Source: Micromonospora sp. NBC_01740
Lineage (GTDB): Bacteria; Actinomycetota; Actinomycetes; Mycobacteriales; Micromonosporaceae
Assembly (NCBI RefSeq): GCF_035920365.1
Contig: NZ_CP109150.1
Location: forward strand, 3,534,001 to 3,598,000
Length of the DNA stretch: 64,000 bases
Direction: 5' to 3'
Part shown: positions 19,954-26,984 of the stretch, one piece after another
Layout: each line of letters opens with the position of its first letter
How positions within the stretch are numbered: position 1 is the stretch's first letter
Position numbers and translations under genes: made by a program
Notes under the pieces: generated by a model
Seen by the model: only the letters and a program-made list of their open reading frames with translations
Database searches by the model: none
What the model was told of the DNA's origin: nothing

Positions 19954-21480
19954 TCAGAAGGGCCACCGGTCGCGGGACCCCGCCTCGATGAGCGGAATCA
20001 TCGCGAACGCGGCGTCGGAGAGGCCGCCGAACGTGTGCCGGTTGCCGGTCGCCGGCGCGTGCCCGACCCGGTATCCGGCCAGGTTCCAGGTGTACACCGG
20101 TATCCGCGCCGGCACGACGGCCGTGACGTCTGCCGCGCCGTGCCAGTGCGCCTGCTCGTCGGTGAGGATGACCACCCGGTCGTGCCGGTCGTAGTGGTCG
20201 CGCACCGCCTTCTCGGTCTGGGTCCCGGCGCCGTAGAAGTAGCCACCCTCCTTGAACCGGCGCACCGCCGCCAGCACCGACTCACCGGCGACGGCCGGGA
20301 ACACCGTGCTGGCGTTGGAGAACGACACCACCGTGGCGTCCCGCGCGCGGGCGGCCAGCGCGAGGCCGAACACGGTGGCCGCGTCCCAGCAGCGCAGCGT
20401 GCCGTCCTTGCTGAACGCGCTGTTCATCGACCCCGACGTGTCGATCAGAACCAGGGTCCGCCCGTCCAGGGCGGGCACGTGCGCCAGCGCCTGCTGCAAC
20501 GCCCGCTCCAACGGGTACGCCCACCGCAGGCTCGGTGCCGCGTTGTACGCCGACAGGTACCGCATCGGCAGCACGCGCGACCGGGCGACCTCGCCCGGGT
20601 CGGCCAGCCTCGCCGCCACGGCCTCGGCGACGGTGTCGCTGACGCCGGCCCGGTCGAAGTTGCGCAGGTTGCGCAGCAGCGCCAGGTAGCCCATGGTCGG
20701 GATGATCGCCTCCCACGCTGCGGCGTCCATCGCGGTCTGCCGCCAGCCCGCGAGGGCCTCCCAGGTCATGCCGGCCGCGCCCAGCACCGCCGGGTCGGTG
20801 ATCTCCACGCGCCGCTCGACCGGCAACGCCATGAGCTCGGCCCGCGCCGCCAGCATCGTGAGGGACCCGGGCAGCGGGTTGTCGCGCTTGTGCCGGCGGT
20901 CCAAGGCGTGCCGGAAGAGGTCGCCCTGCCGCGCGTCCCTCGCTGTCGGGTGGGTCAGGTCGATGACGTCGCCGAACCGCACCGGGCTGCCGTCGGCGTC
21001 GTACTTGAGCAGGCTCCGCTCGTGGTACAGCCGCGTCACCGCGTCGGCGATGCCCCGCTTGACCGGCTTGGGCATCGCCCGGCCGTGGCGACCCAGCCAG
21101 TACGCGAGGGCCTCGCCCGGCTCGTCGGCCCGCTGCAACGCGGAGTCCACCACCGCCCGGGAACCGGGGATGCCGGCGGCGACCTGCGCGCGGGCGCCCT
21201 CCAGGGCGGCCACGACGGATGCGGACCGCAGCATCGCGCCGGTACGCAGCCACCGCACGAAGCGCCCGAACCAGTCGGGGTCGGCGACGGCCACGGCGGC
21301 GACCAGCTCGCGGAACCGGGAGTCCCGGTCGGCGGCGCCCTCGTAGAAGGTGTCCTCGCCGACCATGTTCGACACGCCCAGCAGGAACAGCTCGGCCCGT
21401 GGCTCGCGGACGAAGCCGGTCGCGCCCTCGGCGGTGACGGGCAGCTTGGCGCGCCGCAGCTTGAGGTTGAACTTGGCCAT
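19954..21480 (-). CDS. rsr: Ro60 homologue (TROVE domain plus vWA domain) RNA-binding protein
   Basis: 508 residues. The N-terminal TROVE HEAT ring runs to about residue 330 (RAELFLLGVSNMVGEDTFYEG, RDSRFRELVAAVAVADPDWFGRFVRWLRT, MPKPVKRGIADAVTRLYHERSLLKYD, GYLALLRNLRNFDRAGV). The C-terminal von Willebrand A domain carries a MIDAS site TLVLIDTSGSMNSAFS (about residues 340-355), plus TVVSFSNAS and VVILTDEQ. ATG 21480 is preferred; an earlier in-frame ATG at 21525 lies inside the adjacent RNA gene. Bacterial Ro60 (Rsr) binds Y RNAs and works with exoribonucleases in rRNA maturation and RNA quality control under stress. Four Y-RNA-like genes lie just upstream on the same strand, which strongly supports this role. 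Confidence 0.95.
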   Translation of the reverse strand: MAKFNLKLRRAKLPVTAEGATGFVREPRAELFLLGVSNMVGEDTFYEGAADRDSRFRELVAAVAVADPDWFGRFVRWLRTGAMLRSASVVAALEGARAQVAAGIPGSRAVVDSALQRADEPGEALAYWLGRHGRAMPKPVKRGIADAVTRLYHERSLLKYDADGSPVRFGDVIDLTHPTARDARQGDLFRHALDRRHKRDNPLPGSLTMLAARAELMALPVERRVEITDPAVLGAAGMTWEALAGWRQTAMDAAAWEAIIPTMGYLALLRNLRNFDRAGVSDTVAEAVAARLADPGEVARSRVLPMRYLSAYNAAPSLRWAYPLERALQQALAHVPALDGRTLVLIDTSGSMNSAFSKDGTLRCWDAATVFGLALAARARDATVVSFSNASTVFPAVAGESVLAAVRRFKEGGYFYGAGTQTEKAVRDHYDRHDRVVILTDEQAHWHGAADVTAVVPARIPVYTWNLAGYRVGHAPATGNRHTFGGLSDAAFAMIPLIEAGSRDRWPF

Positions 21481-21513
21481 CGCGTACCCCGTGTGGGTGG
21501 AGCGGAAGGCGCG

Positions 21514-21666
21514 ACCGCACCGCACACCCGAGACCAGAAGTCGGCGACGGACCTGTCCGCCGCTCTGCCGCTTGAGCCAGCCGCCCGAAGGCGGCGGAGG
21601 ACTCGAACCTCCAACCTGCGGATCCCTGAAGTAACCGTCACCTGCGCACCGGGCGTGCGGCGTGGT
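21514..21666 (-). ncRNA. Y RNA-like RNA D (YrlA type, tRNA-mimic), nearest rsr
   Basis: Read on the minus strand, the ends pair over 11-17 bp (21650-21666 with 21514-21530, G-U pairs and one mismatch). An inner helix GGTGACGG pairs with CCGTCGCC. The linker GGTGCGCAG is shared by all four copies and resembles the Ro60-binding strand of animal Y RNAs (GGUCCGAAGG). The loop is a permuted tRNA mimic: T-arm GGAGGTTCGAGTCCTCC (21596-21612), acceptor-like hairpin GCCGCC-TTCG-GGCGGC (21580-21595), then a D-arm-like TGGCTCAAGCGGCAGAGC. It ends 34 nt before the rsr ATG. It has no anticodon arm, so it is not a tRNA. Confidence 0.82.
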
Positions 21667-21667
21667 C

Positions 21668-21763
21668 GCGCCTCCCGAGATCGGAGCCGGCGACGGACGG
21701 CCTCTTCAACGGGGTGCGGGCACCCCTCCAAGATGTAACCGTCGCCTTCGCACCGGGAGGTGC
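21668..21763 (-). ncRNA. Y RNA-like RNA C (short form without tRNA mimic)
   Basis: About 96 nt. Outer stem CCTCCCG pairs with CGGGAGG (21754-21760 with 21671-21677) and extends with mismatches. Inner helix GGCGACGG pairs perfectly with CCGTCGCC. The linker GGTGCGAAGG is the closest of the four to the animal Y RNA sequence GGUCCGAAGG. Instead of a tRNA-like loop it has TTACATCTTGGA and a small GGGGTGCCCGCACCCC hairpin. A promoter (21771-21800) ends 7-8 bases before its 5' end. It abuts RNA D, so C-D are probably one transcript. Confidence 0.75.
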
Positions 21764-21770
21764 GGGCACG

Positions 21771-21800
21771 ACCGTAGCGGTGGCGCCGCCTCGGGGGCAA
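21771..21800 (-). promoter_or_regulatory. Promoter P2 for Y RNA pair C-D
   Basis: On the minus strand: -35 TTGCCC (21800-21795), an 18-bp spacer, -10 TACGGT (21776-21771, TANNNT), then 7 bases to the 5' end of RNA C. The -35 sequence and spacer length are identical to promoter P1, while the spacer sequences differ, which argues for selection. Confidence 0.7.
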
Positions 21801-21842
21801 CGAGGTTTGCCGCCCGGTGACCGGGGCCGGAAATGACGGCCA

Positions 21843-21985
21843 CGCCGCGCACCCGAGACCAGAAGGTCGACGGCGGAAGGGCTATCGCTCTGCCAGCTGA
21901 GCTACCAGCCCCGGAAGGCTGGAGGGGACTCGAACCCCCGACCCATAGATGAAGTATCCGCTGTCTACGCACCGGGTACGCGGCG
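21843..21985 (-). ncRNA. Y RNA-like RNA B (YrlA type, tRNA-mimic)
   Basis: Outer stem of 13 bp (21973-21985 with 21843-21855, one G-U). The inner helix GACAGCGG/CCGCCGTC has one mismatch. Shared linker GGTGCGTAG. The loop contains the best tRNA mimic: T-arm GGGGTTCGAGTCCCC (21924-21938), acceptor-like CCAGCC-TTCCGG-GGCTGG hairpin (21905-21922), and a D-arm TAGCTCAGCTGGCAGAGC nearly identical to a genuine tRNA D-arm. The order T-arm, closed acceptor, D-arm is a circular permutation of tRNA, the arrangement of YrlA RNAs. It starts only 3 nt after RNA A ends. Confidence 0.82.
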
Positions 21986-21988
21986 CGC

Positions 21989-22144
21989 GCACCTCCCGAG
22001 ATCGAAGCGGCAACGGAGACTGGCCCTCGCGGGCCAAGGTGACCTGGGCTGCTGGTCGACACCGCATTTCGGCGGCGGCGGGATTCGCACCCGCGTCTCC
22101 CCGTTGGAAGCGGAAGTAGCCGTTGCCTGCGCACCGGGAGGTGC
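21989..22144 (-). ncRNA. Y RNA-like RNA A (T-arm plus GNRA hairpin variant)
   Basis: Outer stem GCACCTCCCG (22135-22144) pairs perfectly with CGGGAGGTGC (21989-21998). Inner helix GGCAACGG/CCGTTGCC is perfect. Shared linker GGTGCGCAG. The loop has a T-arm GCGGGTGCGAATCCCGC (22078-22094), but its D-arm region has diverged and it adds a strong TGGCCC-GCGA-GGGCCA hairpin (22021-22036). It is therefore a variant effector module. The first RNA of the array, preceded by promoter P1 and about 43 nt after the stop of the gene at 22187. Confidence 0.78.
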
Positions 22145-22150
22145 CGGCCG

Positions 22151-22180
22151 AAGGTAGGCGACCGGTGCGGAAGTGGGCAA
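22151..22180 (-). promoter_or_regulatory. Promoter P1 for Y RNA pair A-B
   Basis: On the minus strand: -35 TTGCCC (22180-22175), an 18-bp spacer, -10 TACCTT (22156-22151), then 6 bases to the predicted 5' G of RNA A at 22144. It matches P2 in -35 sequence and spacing. Confidence 0.7.
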
Positions 22181-22186
22181 GCCAGT

Positions 22187-22642
22187 TCACTGCCGCAGCC
22201 CCAGCGTGTCCTCCTGGGTGGCCCCCGGCAACCACCGGGCCAGCTCGCGGCGTAGCACACCCGGGCCTGGCGTCATGCCGGTGAGCGGCACCACGATCTC
22301 GTACGGGCGGCTCTGCCCGTACCCGGCCCACTGCCATCGCCTCGACCAGTCGATCGCCAGGGTCGTGTCGCCGGGGCCCGACACCTCCAGTCGCTGGTCG
22401 TCGAGCCGCACCGGCAGGCGTGTCCGCTGGCTGCCTCTCGGTGGGGTTGGTAGCGGCGAGAAGTGGAAGACCGCGAGGTACGGCAGCAGCACCCACAGCC
22501 CGTCCCACCACAGCCGACCCCGCGCCAGGCTGACGAGGACCCCGATCGCTGCGGCGGCGAGCAGCCCCAGGGTCGTCCTCCGGACCAGCCGGAGGGCCGA
22601 CCGTCTGAACTCGACGGTGTGGGGTTCATCGGTGCGAGTCAC
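22187..22642 (-). CDS. Hypothetical membrane protein, 151 aa
   Basis: Unrecognised. GTG start at 22642 with AAAGGGG about 6 bases upstream; longer in-frame starts lack such a site. Two adjacent membrane helices (TLGLLAAAAIGVLVSLA and WDGLWVLLPYLAVFHF, residues about 22-62) precede a soluble beta-rich C-terminal part (RLPVRLDDQRLEVSGPGDTTLAIDW...YEIVVPLTG). This layout recalls YcxB/PH-like small membrane proteins, but I cannot confirm it. It lies immediately upstream of the Y RNA array on the same strand, yet the array has its own promoter. Confidence 0.65.
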   Translation of the reverse strand: MTRTDEPHTVEFRRSALRLVRRTTLGLLAAAAIGVLVSLARGRLWWDGLWVLLPYLAVFHFSPLPTPPRGSQRTRLPVRLDDQRLEVSGPGDTTLAIDWSRRWQWAGYGQSRPYEIVVPLTGMTPGPGVLRRELARWLPGATQEDTLGLRQ

Positions 22643-22814
22643 TGTGGCCCCTTTGCCCGGCCCGACGGGGTGAAAAACCGCAGAGGGCCGCGACCGGTCG
22701 GTCCTATCCAGCGGGCGGGGCGGGTGCCGCCACGCCGCGGAGCAGCGGTCGCTGCGTACGTCGGCACGTAGCTTCGGTCGGTTTGATGTCCTACCGTCCT
22801 GATGGACTGTTCGG

Positions 22815-23756
22815 ATGCGGATCGAAGAACTCGAGGGCATCGCGGCGGCACTGGGCAGCAGGGTGGTGACGACATCCGTGTTGGCGGGCGGCTTCTCTCA
22901 CGAGACGTGTCTGCTCACGCTTGCTGACGGCCAGGTCGTTGCCCGGTTCGGAGGAACGGACCCGGCGATCGAGGCCGGGGTCATGGCCGCCGCCCGTCGG
23001 CATGTGCCAGTTCCGGACGTCCTGTTGGTCACGCCCGGTGAGGACGAGAGCGTGCGGCCGGCGATGGTCATCGAGTATGTGGACGGCGATGCTCTGAGCG
23101 GGGTGCTCGCCAAGGGTGATCTTGGTCAGGTGGAAGCGGGTGAGCTGGGGGCTGAGGTCGGAAGGGTCGTCGCGGAGGTCGCTGTGGTGGCGTTCGACCG
23201 ACGAGGCTTCTTCGTCGACGCGGACCTCACCGTCAAGGAGGAAGACCCGTGGTCGCAGCAACTGGTTGAGGTCGTCGAGGCTTGTATGGCCGCGGTTCCC
23301 GAGGGCCGGCTCGACGGCGAGACGCGTCGTGCCTGGGCGGAGTTGTGCGCGGCTCACTCGTCGGCGCTGGAAGGCGTTGACGGTCACACCCGGCTGGTGC
23401 ATGCCGACATCAACCCGAAGAACATCCTGGTCTCTCGCGTGGGCGGCGGTTGGCGGGTGGATGCGCTGCTCGACTGGGAGTTCAGCTACTCCGGTTGCCC
23501 GTATGGCGACGCCGCGAACATGGCCCGGTTCGGCGCCGACTATCCCGCCGGCTTCCTGGACGGCTTCCGCGCGGGATTCGCTGAGCAGCAGCCTGCGGAC
23601 CTGCCCCTGGTCGAGGACTGGGCCTACGTGGGGCGGGTCCTGGACATGTTCGCGTTGAGTGACCTGGTGACTCGCCCGGTGGGGCACGCCGTTGCTGACC
23701 AGGCGGCCGAGCAGGTCCGGCGTTGGGTTGGGTGTGGCGTGCCGGACAGGGTGTGA
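22815..23756 (+). CDS. Phosphotransferase (APH) family protein
   Basis: 313 residues. LVHADINPKNILV (about residue 195) is the Brenner-type HxDxxxxN motif and VDALLDWEFSYSGCPYGDAANM provides the metal ligand (DWE). GGFSHETCLLTLADGQVVARFGG near the N-terminus is the glycine loop and nucleotide-binding strand. Substrate unknown. It resembles the 8293 kinase only at family level. Divergent from the membrane protein at 22187; convergent with the GH16 gene. Confidence 0.8.
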   Translation: MRIEELEGIAAALGSRVVTTSVLAGGFSHETCLLTLADGQVVARFGGTDPAIEAGVMAAARRHVPVPDVLLVTPGEDESVRPAMVIEYVDGDALSGVLAKGDLGQVEAGELGAEVGRVVAEVAVVAFDRRGFFVDADLTVKEEDPWSQQLVEVVEACMAAVPEGRLDGETRRAWAELCAAHSSALEGVDGHTRLVHADINPKNILVSRVGGGWRVDALLDWEFSYSGCPYGDAANMARFGADYPAGFLDGFRAGFAEQQPADLPLVEDWAYVGRVLDMFALSDLVTRPVGHAVADQAAEQVRRWVGCGVPDRV

Positions 23757-23826
23757 CGTGTGCCTGGTCGTACACCAGGCGGTCGAACGGGGACAGCAGC
23801 GCGGTACGGCCGCTGAGGGGGCGCGA

Positions 23827-23873
23827 GCCGGCAGGGCCGGTCGAGGCGGTGTGCCCCGGCCGACCCTGCCGGC
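23827..23873. terminator. Hairpin between convergent genes
   Basis: GCCGGCAGGG (23827-23836) and CCCTGCCGGC (23864-23873) are perfect complements, with partial extension into the loop. They lie between the kinase (+) and the GH16 gene (-). Confidence 0.6.
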
Positions 23874-23889
23874 GTCCGCGTCGAGGGGA

Positions 23890-25152
23890 TCAGACGCGGG
23901 ACCACTTCTGGTTGGCGTCGCCCGTGCAGTCCCACAGTTGGAGCTTGCCCCCGTTGCTGGGGTTGCGGTCCCGTACGTCGAGGCAGCGGTTGGCGCTGAG
24001 GTTGACCAGGTCACCGGCGGCGTTGAGCGTGAAGCGTTGCGCCGGGTTGCCGTTGCAGGTGACGAGGTTGACCTCGGTGCCGTTCGCCGTGCCGGCCCAG
24101 GCCGGGTCCATGCACTTGCCCATCGCCCGGATCGTGCCGTCGGAGGCGAACGTCCAGGCCTGCGCGGCGGTGCCGTTGCAGTCCCAGATCTGGAGCTTGG
24201 CCCCGTCGACCGGGTTGGCGCTCGGGATGTCGATGCACCGACCGCTCAGCGCGCCCCGGATGGCGTTGGTGCCGGTCGGCGGGTTGCCGCCCGAGGTGTA
24301 GCCCGAGACGCGTACGTAGTCCACGAGCATCTGCTGCGGGAACTGCGTGGAGGCGTCGGGGTAGCCCGGCCAGTTCCCGCCCACCGCCACGTTGAGGATC
24401 ATGAAGAACGGGTGGTCGAACACCCAGCGGTTGCCGCCCAGCCGACCCGGATCGACCCGGTGGAACTCGACGCCGTCGAGGTACCAGATGATGGAGTTCG
24501 GTTCCCAGTCCACCCGGTAGGTGTGGAAGGTGTCGGCGAGTGGCTGGCCGATGGTGCGGCTGCCGGTGATGCCGCCGCCACCCGAGTAGCCCGGGCCGTG
24601 GATGGTGCCGTAGACGGTGTTCGGCTCCCGGCCGATGTTCTCCATGATGTCGATCTCGCCCGCGTTCGGCCAGCCCACGCCGCCCATGTCGTTGCCGAGC
24701 ATCCAGAACGCCGGCCAGATGCCCTGACCGCGCGGGATCTTGATGCGGGCCTCGAAGCGGCCGTACGCCTGGGTGAACGTGGCCGCCGTCAGCAGCCGGG
24801 CAGAGGTGTACTCGCACCGGCCGTAGTGGCACTGGTAGTTGGCGGGGTTCTCGCGGCGGGCGGTGATCACCAGGTTGCCCTGGCCGTCGTGCACGGCGTT
24901 GCTCGTGCTGTTGGTGTAGTACTGCCGCTCGTTGTTGCCCCAGCCGCCGCCGCCGATGTCGAAGCGCCACTTGCTCTGGTCGACGGGCGTGCCGGCGGAG
25001 GCGTTGAACTCGTCCTGCCAGGTGATCCCCCCGATGGCGGCCTGCGCCGGTTCGGGGTGGACCGGCACGGAGAGGGCTGTGGTGGCGGCGATGATCGCGG
25101 TCGCGGCGAGGGCGAGCGCCCACGGCCGGCGGCGGGTACGGACTCTGAACAT
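23890..25152 (-). CDS. Secreted family 16 glycoside hydrolase (beta-1,3-glucanase-like) with C-terminal ricin-type lectin domain
   Basis: 420 residues. ATG 25152 has AAGGAGG 6 bases upstream. A signal peptide (RTRRRPWALALAATAIIAATTALS...AQA) is followed by the GH16 domain (about 40-285): WQDEFNAS, KWRFDIGGGGWGNNERQYYT and the catalytic GEIDIMENIG (Glu about 166 nucleophile, Glu about 171 acid/base). After a GGNPPTGTN linker comes a ricin B/CBM13 lectin (about 297-420) with three repeats each ending in a QxW-type motif (AQAWTF, AQRFTL, NQKWSR). Likely hydrolyses laminarin-like or fungal-wall beta-1,3-glucan outside the cell. It follows the S1 protease gene by 86 bases and is probably cotranscribed with it. 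Confidence 0.93.
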   Translation of the reverse strand: MFRVRTRRRPWALALAATAIIAATTALSVPVHPEPAQAAIGGITWQDEFNASAGTPVDQSKWRFDIGGGGWGNNERQYYTNSTSNAVHDGQGNLVITARRENPANYQCHYGRCEYTSARLLTAATFTQAYGRFEARIKIPRGQGIWPAFWMLGNDMGGVGWPNAGEIDIMENIGREPNTVYGTIHGPGYSGGGGITGSRTIGQPLADTFHTYRVDWEPNSIIWYLDGVEFHRVDPGRLGGNRWVFDHPFFMILNVAVGGNWPGYPDASTQFPQQMLVDYVRVSGYTSGGNPPTGTNAIRGALSGRCIDIPSANPVDGAKLQIWDCNGTAAQAWTFASDGTIRAMGKCMDPAWAGTANGTEVNLVTCNGNPAQRFTLNAAGDLVNLSANRCLDVRDRNPSNGGKLQLWDCTGDANQKWSRV

Positions 25153-25238
25153 GTGGGACCTCCTTGGAGGATGCCGGCGCGATGTCTCGCGCGGACGATC
25201 GGCCGTTCGGCGTGGGCGCGACGGCGGACGGGTGCCGG

Positions 25239-26792
25239 TCAGCCGCGACGCCACTTCTGGTTGGCGGCGCCGAGGCAGTCCCACAGGTGCAGGCGGGCGC
25301 CGTCGGAGTTGTTCCACTCCTTGATGTCGACGCACTTGTTGGCCTGCGGGTTGACCAGGTCACCGGCGGCCGAGAGGACGAACTGCTGGGCCGGGTTGCC
25401 GCTGCAGTTGGCGATCTGGATGACCGCGCCGTTGGCGGTGGACCCCCACGCCACGTCCATGCACTTGTTGTTCTGGGTGCGCAGCGTGCCGCCGGTGAAG
25501 GTCCACGACTGCGCGCCGGTGCCGTTGCAGGTCCAGGTCTGCAGGGGCACGCCGTCGGAGAAGTTGGAGTTCGGCACGTCGATGCAGCGGTTGTTCCAGT
25601 TGCTGATCAGCCGGCTTCCGCCGCCGCCACCGGTGGTCACCAGGGACAGCCCGTAGACGCCGAGGATCTCGTTGACCGGCTGGAACCAGGTCGTGCCGCC
25701 CGTGGAGCAGTTGCCGGAACCGCCGGAGGTGACGCCCTGGGCCTGGTTGCCGGAGATCCAGGCCCCGCCGGAGTCGCCGCCCTCGGCGCAGGCGTTGCTG
25801 CGGGTCAGGCCCGACACCGCACCCTGCGGGTAGTTGACCGTCTCGTTGCGACCCAGGATGGTCCCGCAGCGCCAGCCGGTCGTACGCCCGGAGCGGCAGA
25901 CCGAACTGCCGATCGCCGCGTCCTGCGAGCCGGCGACCGTCACGTTGCCTCCGGCGTAGTTGTTCACCCAGGGCTGCGGCGTCCAGGAGCCGTTGGTGCG
26001 TACCCACCCGTAGTCGTTGCCGGGGAACGACGACCCCGCGAACGTGCCCTGGGAGACGTTGTTGAAGCCGAGGGTCGGGCTGCCGACGCCCCCGCAGTGG
26101 CCTGCGGTGACGAAGCCGCCGACGACCGCGAAGCCGACCGAGCAGAGGGTGTTGCCGTTGATCACGTACTGGTCGCCGCCGCGGATGTCGTAGAGCGGGC
26201 GGGGCGCGTCGGTCGCGGTGACGACCCGGATCGCGTCCGCGGGCACGCCGCTGGCCTTGGCGTACGCGATGGCCTTGTCGGCGGCGCCCGGCCGGACCGT
26301 CACGACCACGCTGTTGCGGGCGACGTCGACGTGCCAGCCGCGGACGTCGCGCGGGTCGGCGGCGGCGGTGCGCCGGTCGAGGGCGCGCTTGACCGCGTCG
26401 AGGGTGCGCTCGCTGCGGGCGACGACCGTGACGTCGGCGCCCTCGGCGCGGACGTCCGTGGCGAGGGCCGCATCCGTGACGGCGACGGTGAGGCGCTGCC
26501 CGCCGGGCGGGATCCACGCGCCGGCGAACGCCGGGCCGAGCTTTGCCCGCAGGCGCCGCTCGACCACCGGCGCCGCGGCCTCGGTGCGCAGTCGTTCGTC
26601 GACCTGGGTGGGGGTGAGGCCGAGGTCGCGGCGCATCGCCTCGACCAGGGCGGGGCTGGGCCCGGCAGTGGCCGCCTCGGCGCGGTCCGGGGCGGCGGGG
26701 GACGTGTCGCTGGCGTGGCCCGCCGCCGGGGTCAGGCCGAGGAGCAGCAGGCCGGCGGCGGCGGGGACGAGCATGCGCAGTCTTCGAGACAA
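25239..26792 (-). CDS. Secreted S1 serine protease (streptogrisin/alpha-lytic type) with ricin-type lectin domain
   Basis: 517 residues from TTG 26792, chosen for GGGAGGA 6-8 bases upstream; the ATG at 26774 is an alternative. Signal peptide (MLVPAAAGLLLLGLTPAAGHA), alpha-lytic-protease propeptide (about 95-200), then the protease: His in VTAGHCGG (about 232), Asp in GNDYGW (about 260), Ser in GGDSGGAW (about 339). The lectin domain (about 390-517) has three QxW-type repeats (AQSWTF, AQQFVL, NQKWRR), very like the one in the GH16 enzyme. Secreted and self-processed. A LacI-type palindrome lies upstream at 26833. Confidence 0.93.
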   Translation of the reverse strand: MSRRLRMLVPAAAGLLLLGLTPAAGHASDTSPAAPDRAEAATAGPSPALVEAMRRDLGLTPTQVDERLRTEAAAPVVERRLRAKLGPAFAGAWIPPGGQRLTVAVTDAALATDVRAEGADVTVVARSERTLDAVKRALDRRTAAADPRDVRGWHVDVARNSVVVTVRPGAADKAIAYAKASGVPADAIRVVTATDAPRPLYDIRGGDQYVINGNTLCSVGFAVVGGFVTAGHCGGVGSPTLGFNNVSQGTFAGSSFPGNDYGWVRTNGSWTPQPWVNNYAGGNVTVAGSQDAAIGSSVCRSGRTTGWRCGTILGRNETVNYPQGAVSGLTRSNACAEGGDSGGAWISGNQAQGVTSGGSGNCSTGGTTWFQPVNEILGVYGLSLVTTGGGGGSRLISNWNNRCIDVPNSNFSDGVPLQTWTCNGTGAQSWTFTGGTLRTQNNKCMDVAWGSTANGAVIQIANCSGNPAQQFVLSAAGDLVNPQANKCVDIKEWNNSDGARLHLWDCLGAANQKWRRG

Positions 26793-26832
26793 GAGGGTTC
26801 CTCCCGGTGCGGCGGGGGTGGCAGACGGATCA

Positions 26833-26846
26833 AGAGAGCGCTCTCT
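26833..26846. promoter_or_regulatory. Perfect 14-bp palindrome AGAGAGCGCTCTCT, LacI-family-type operator
   Basis: A perfect palindrome with the central GAGCGCTC typical of LacI-family sugar regulators in actinobacteria (the CebR site is TGGGAGCGCTCCCA). It sits 41 bases before the protease TTG. A consensus -35 TTGACA is found at 26882-26877 (minus strand) with a weak -10 CAGACT 18 bases on, which would put the palindrome at the transcription start. Likely controls the protease-GH16 pair in response to a saccharide. Confidence 0.7.
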
Positions 26847-26984
26847 GAAAGAAGTCTGTCGATATCTCGACACATCTGTCAAGAAGGTTGCCAGTTGTGG
26901 CCCGCACGTCGCCCTCGGCGACGGCCGGTGCGCGCCCGCGCCGGGCCCGGCGGTGGGCGGCGGGGGCGTCGAAGCGGCGTCGGA

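Noticed and set aside
19849..21738. Long plus-strand open frame across the Ro60 gene and Y RNA array
   Set aside because: It is antisense to the rsr gene and the structured RNAs, has no recognisable domain, and reflects GC-rich codon bias leaving open frames on the opposite strand.
21596..21938. tRNA gene(s) suggested by GGTTCGAGTCC T-arms and a D-arm
   Set aside because: The arms are in permuted order, there is no anticodon arm and no acceptor-stem 3' end, and they sit within the Y RNA outer stems, so YrlA-type mimics fit better.
26858..26871. GTCGA-N4-TCGAC inverted repeat upstream of the protease gene
   Set aside because: It lies in the -35/-10 spacer region of the proposed promoter and is shorter and weaker than the 26833 palindrome. 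It may be chance.
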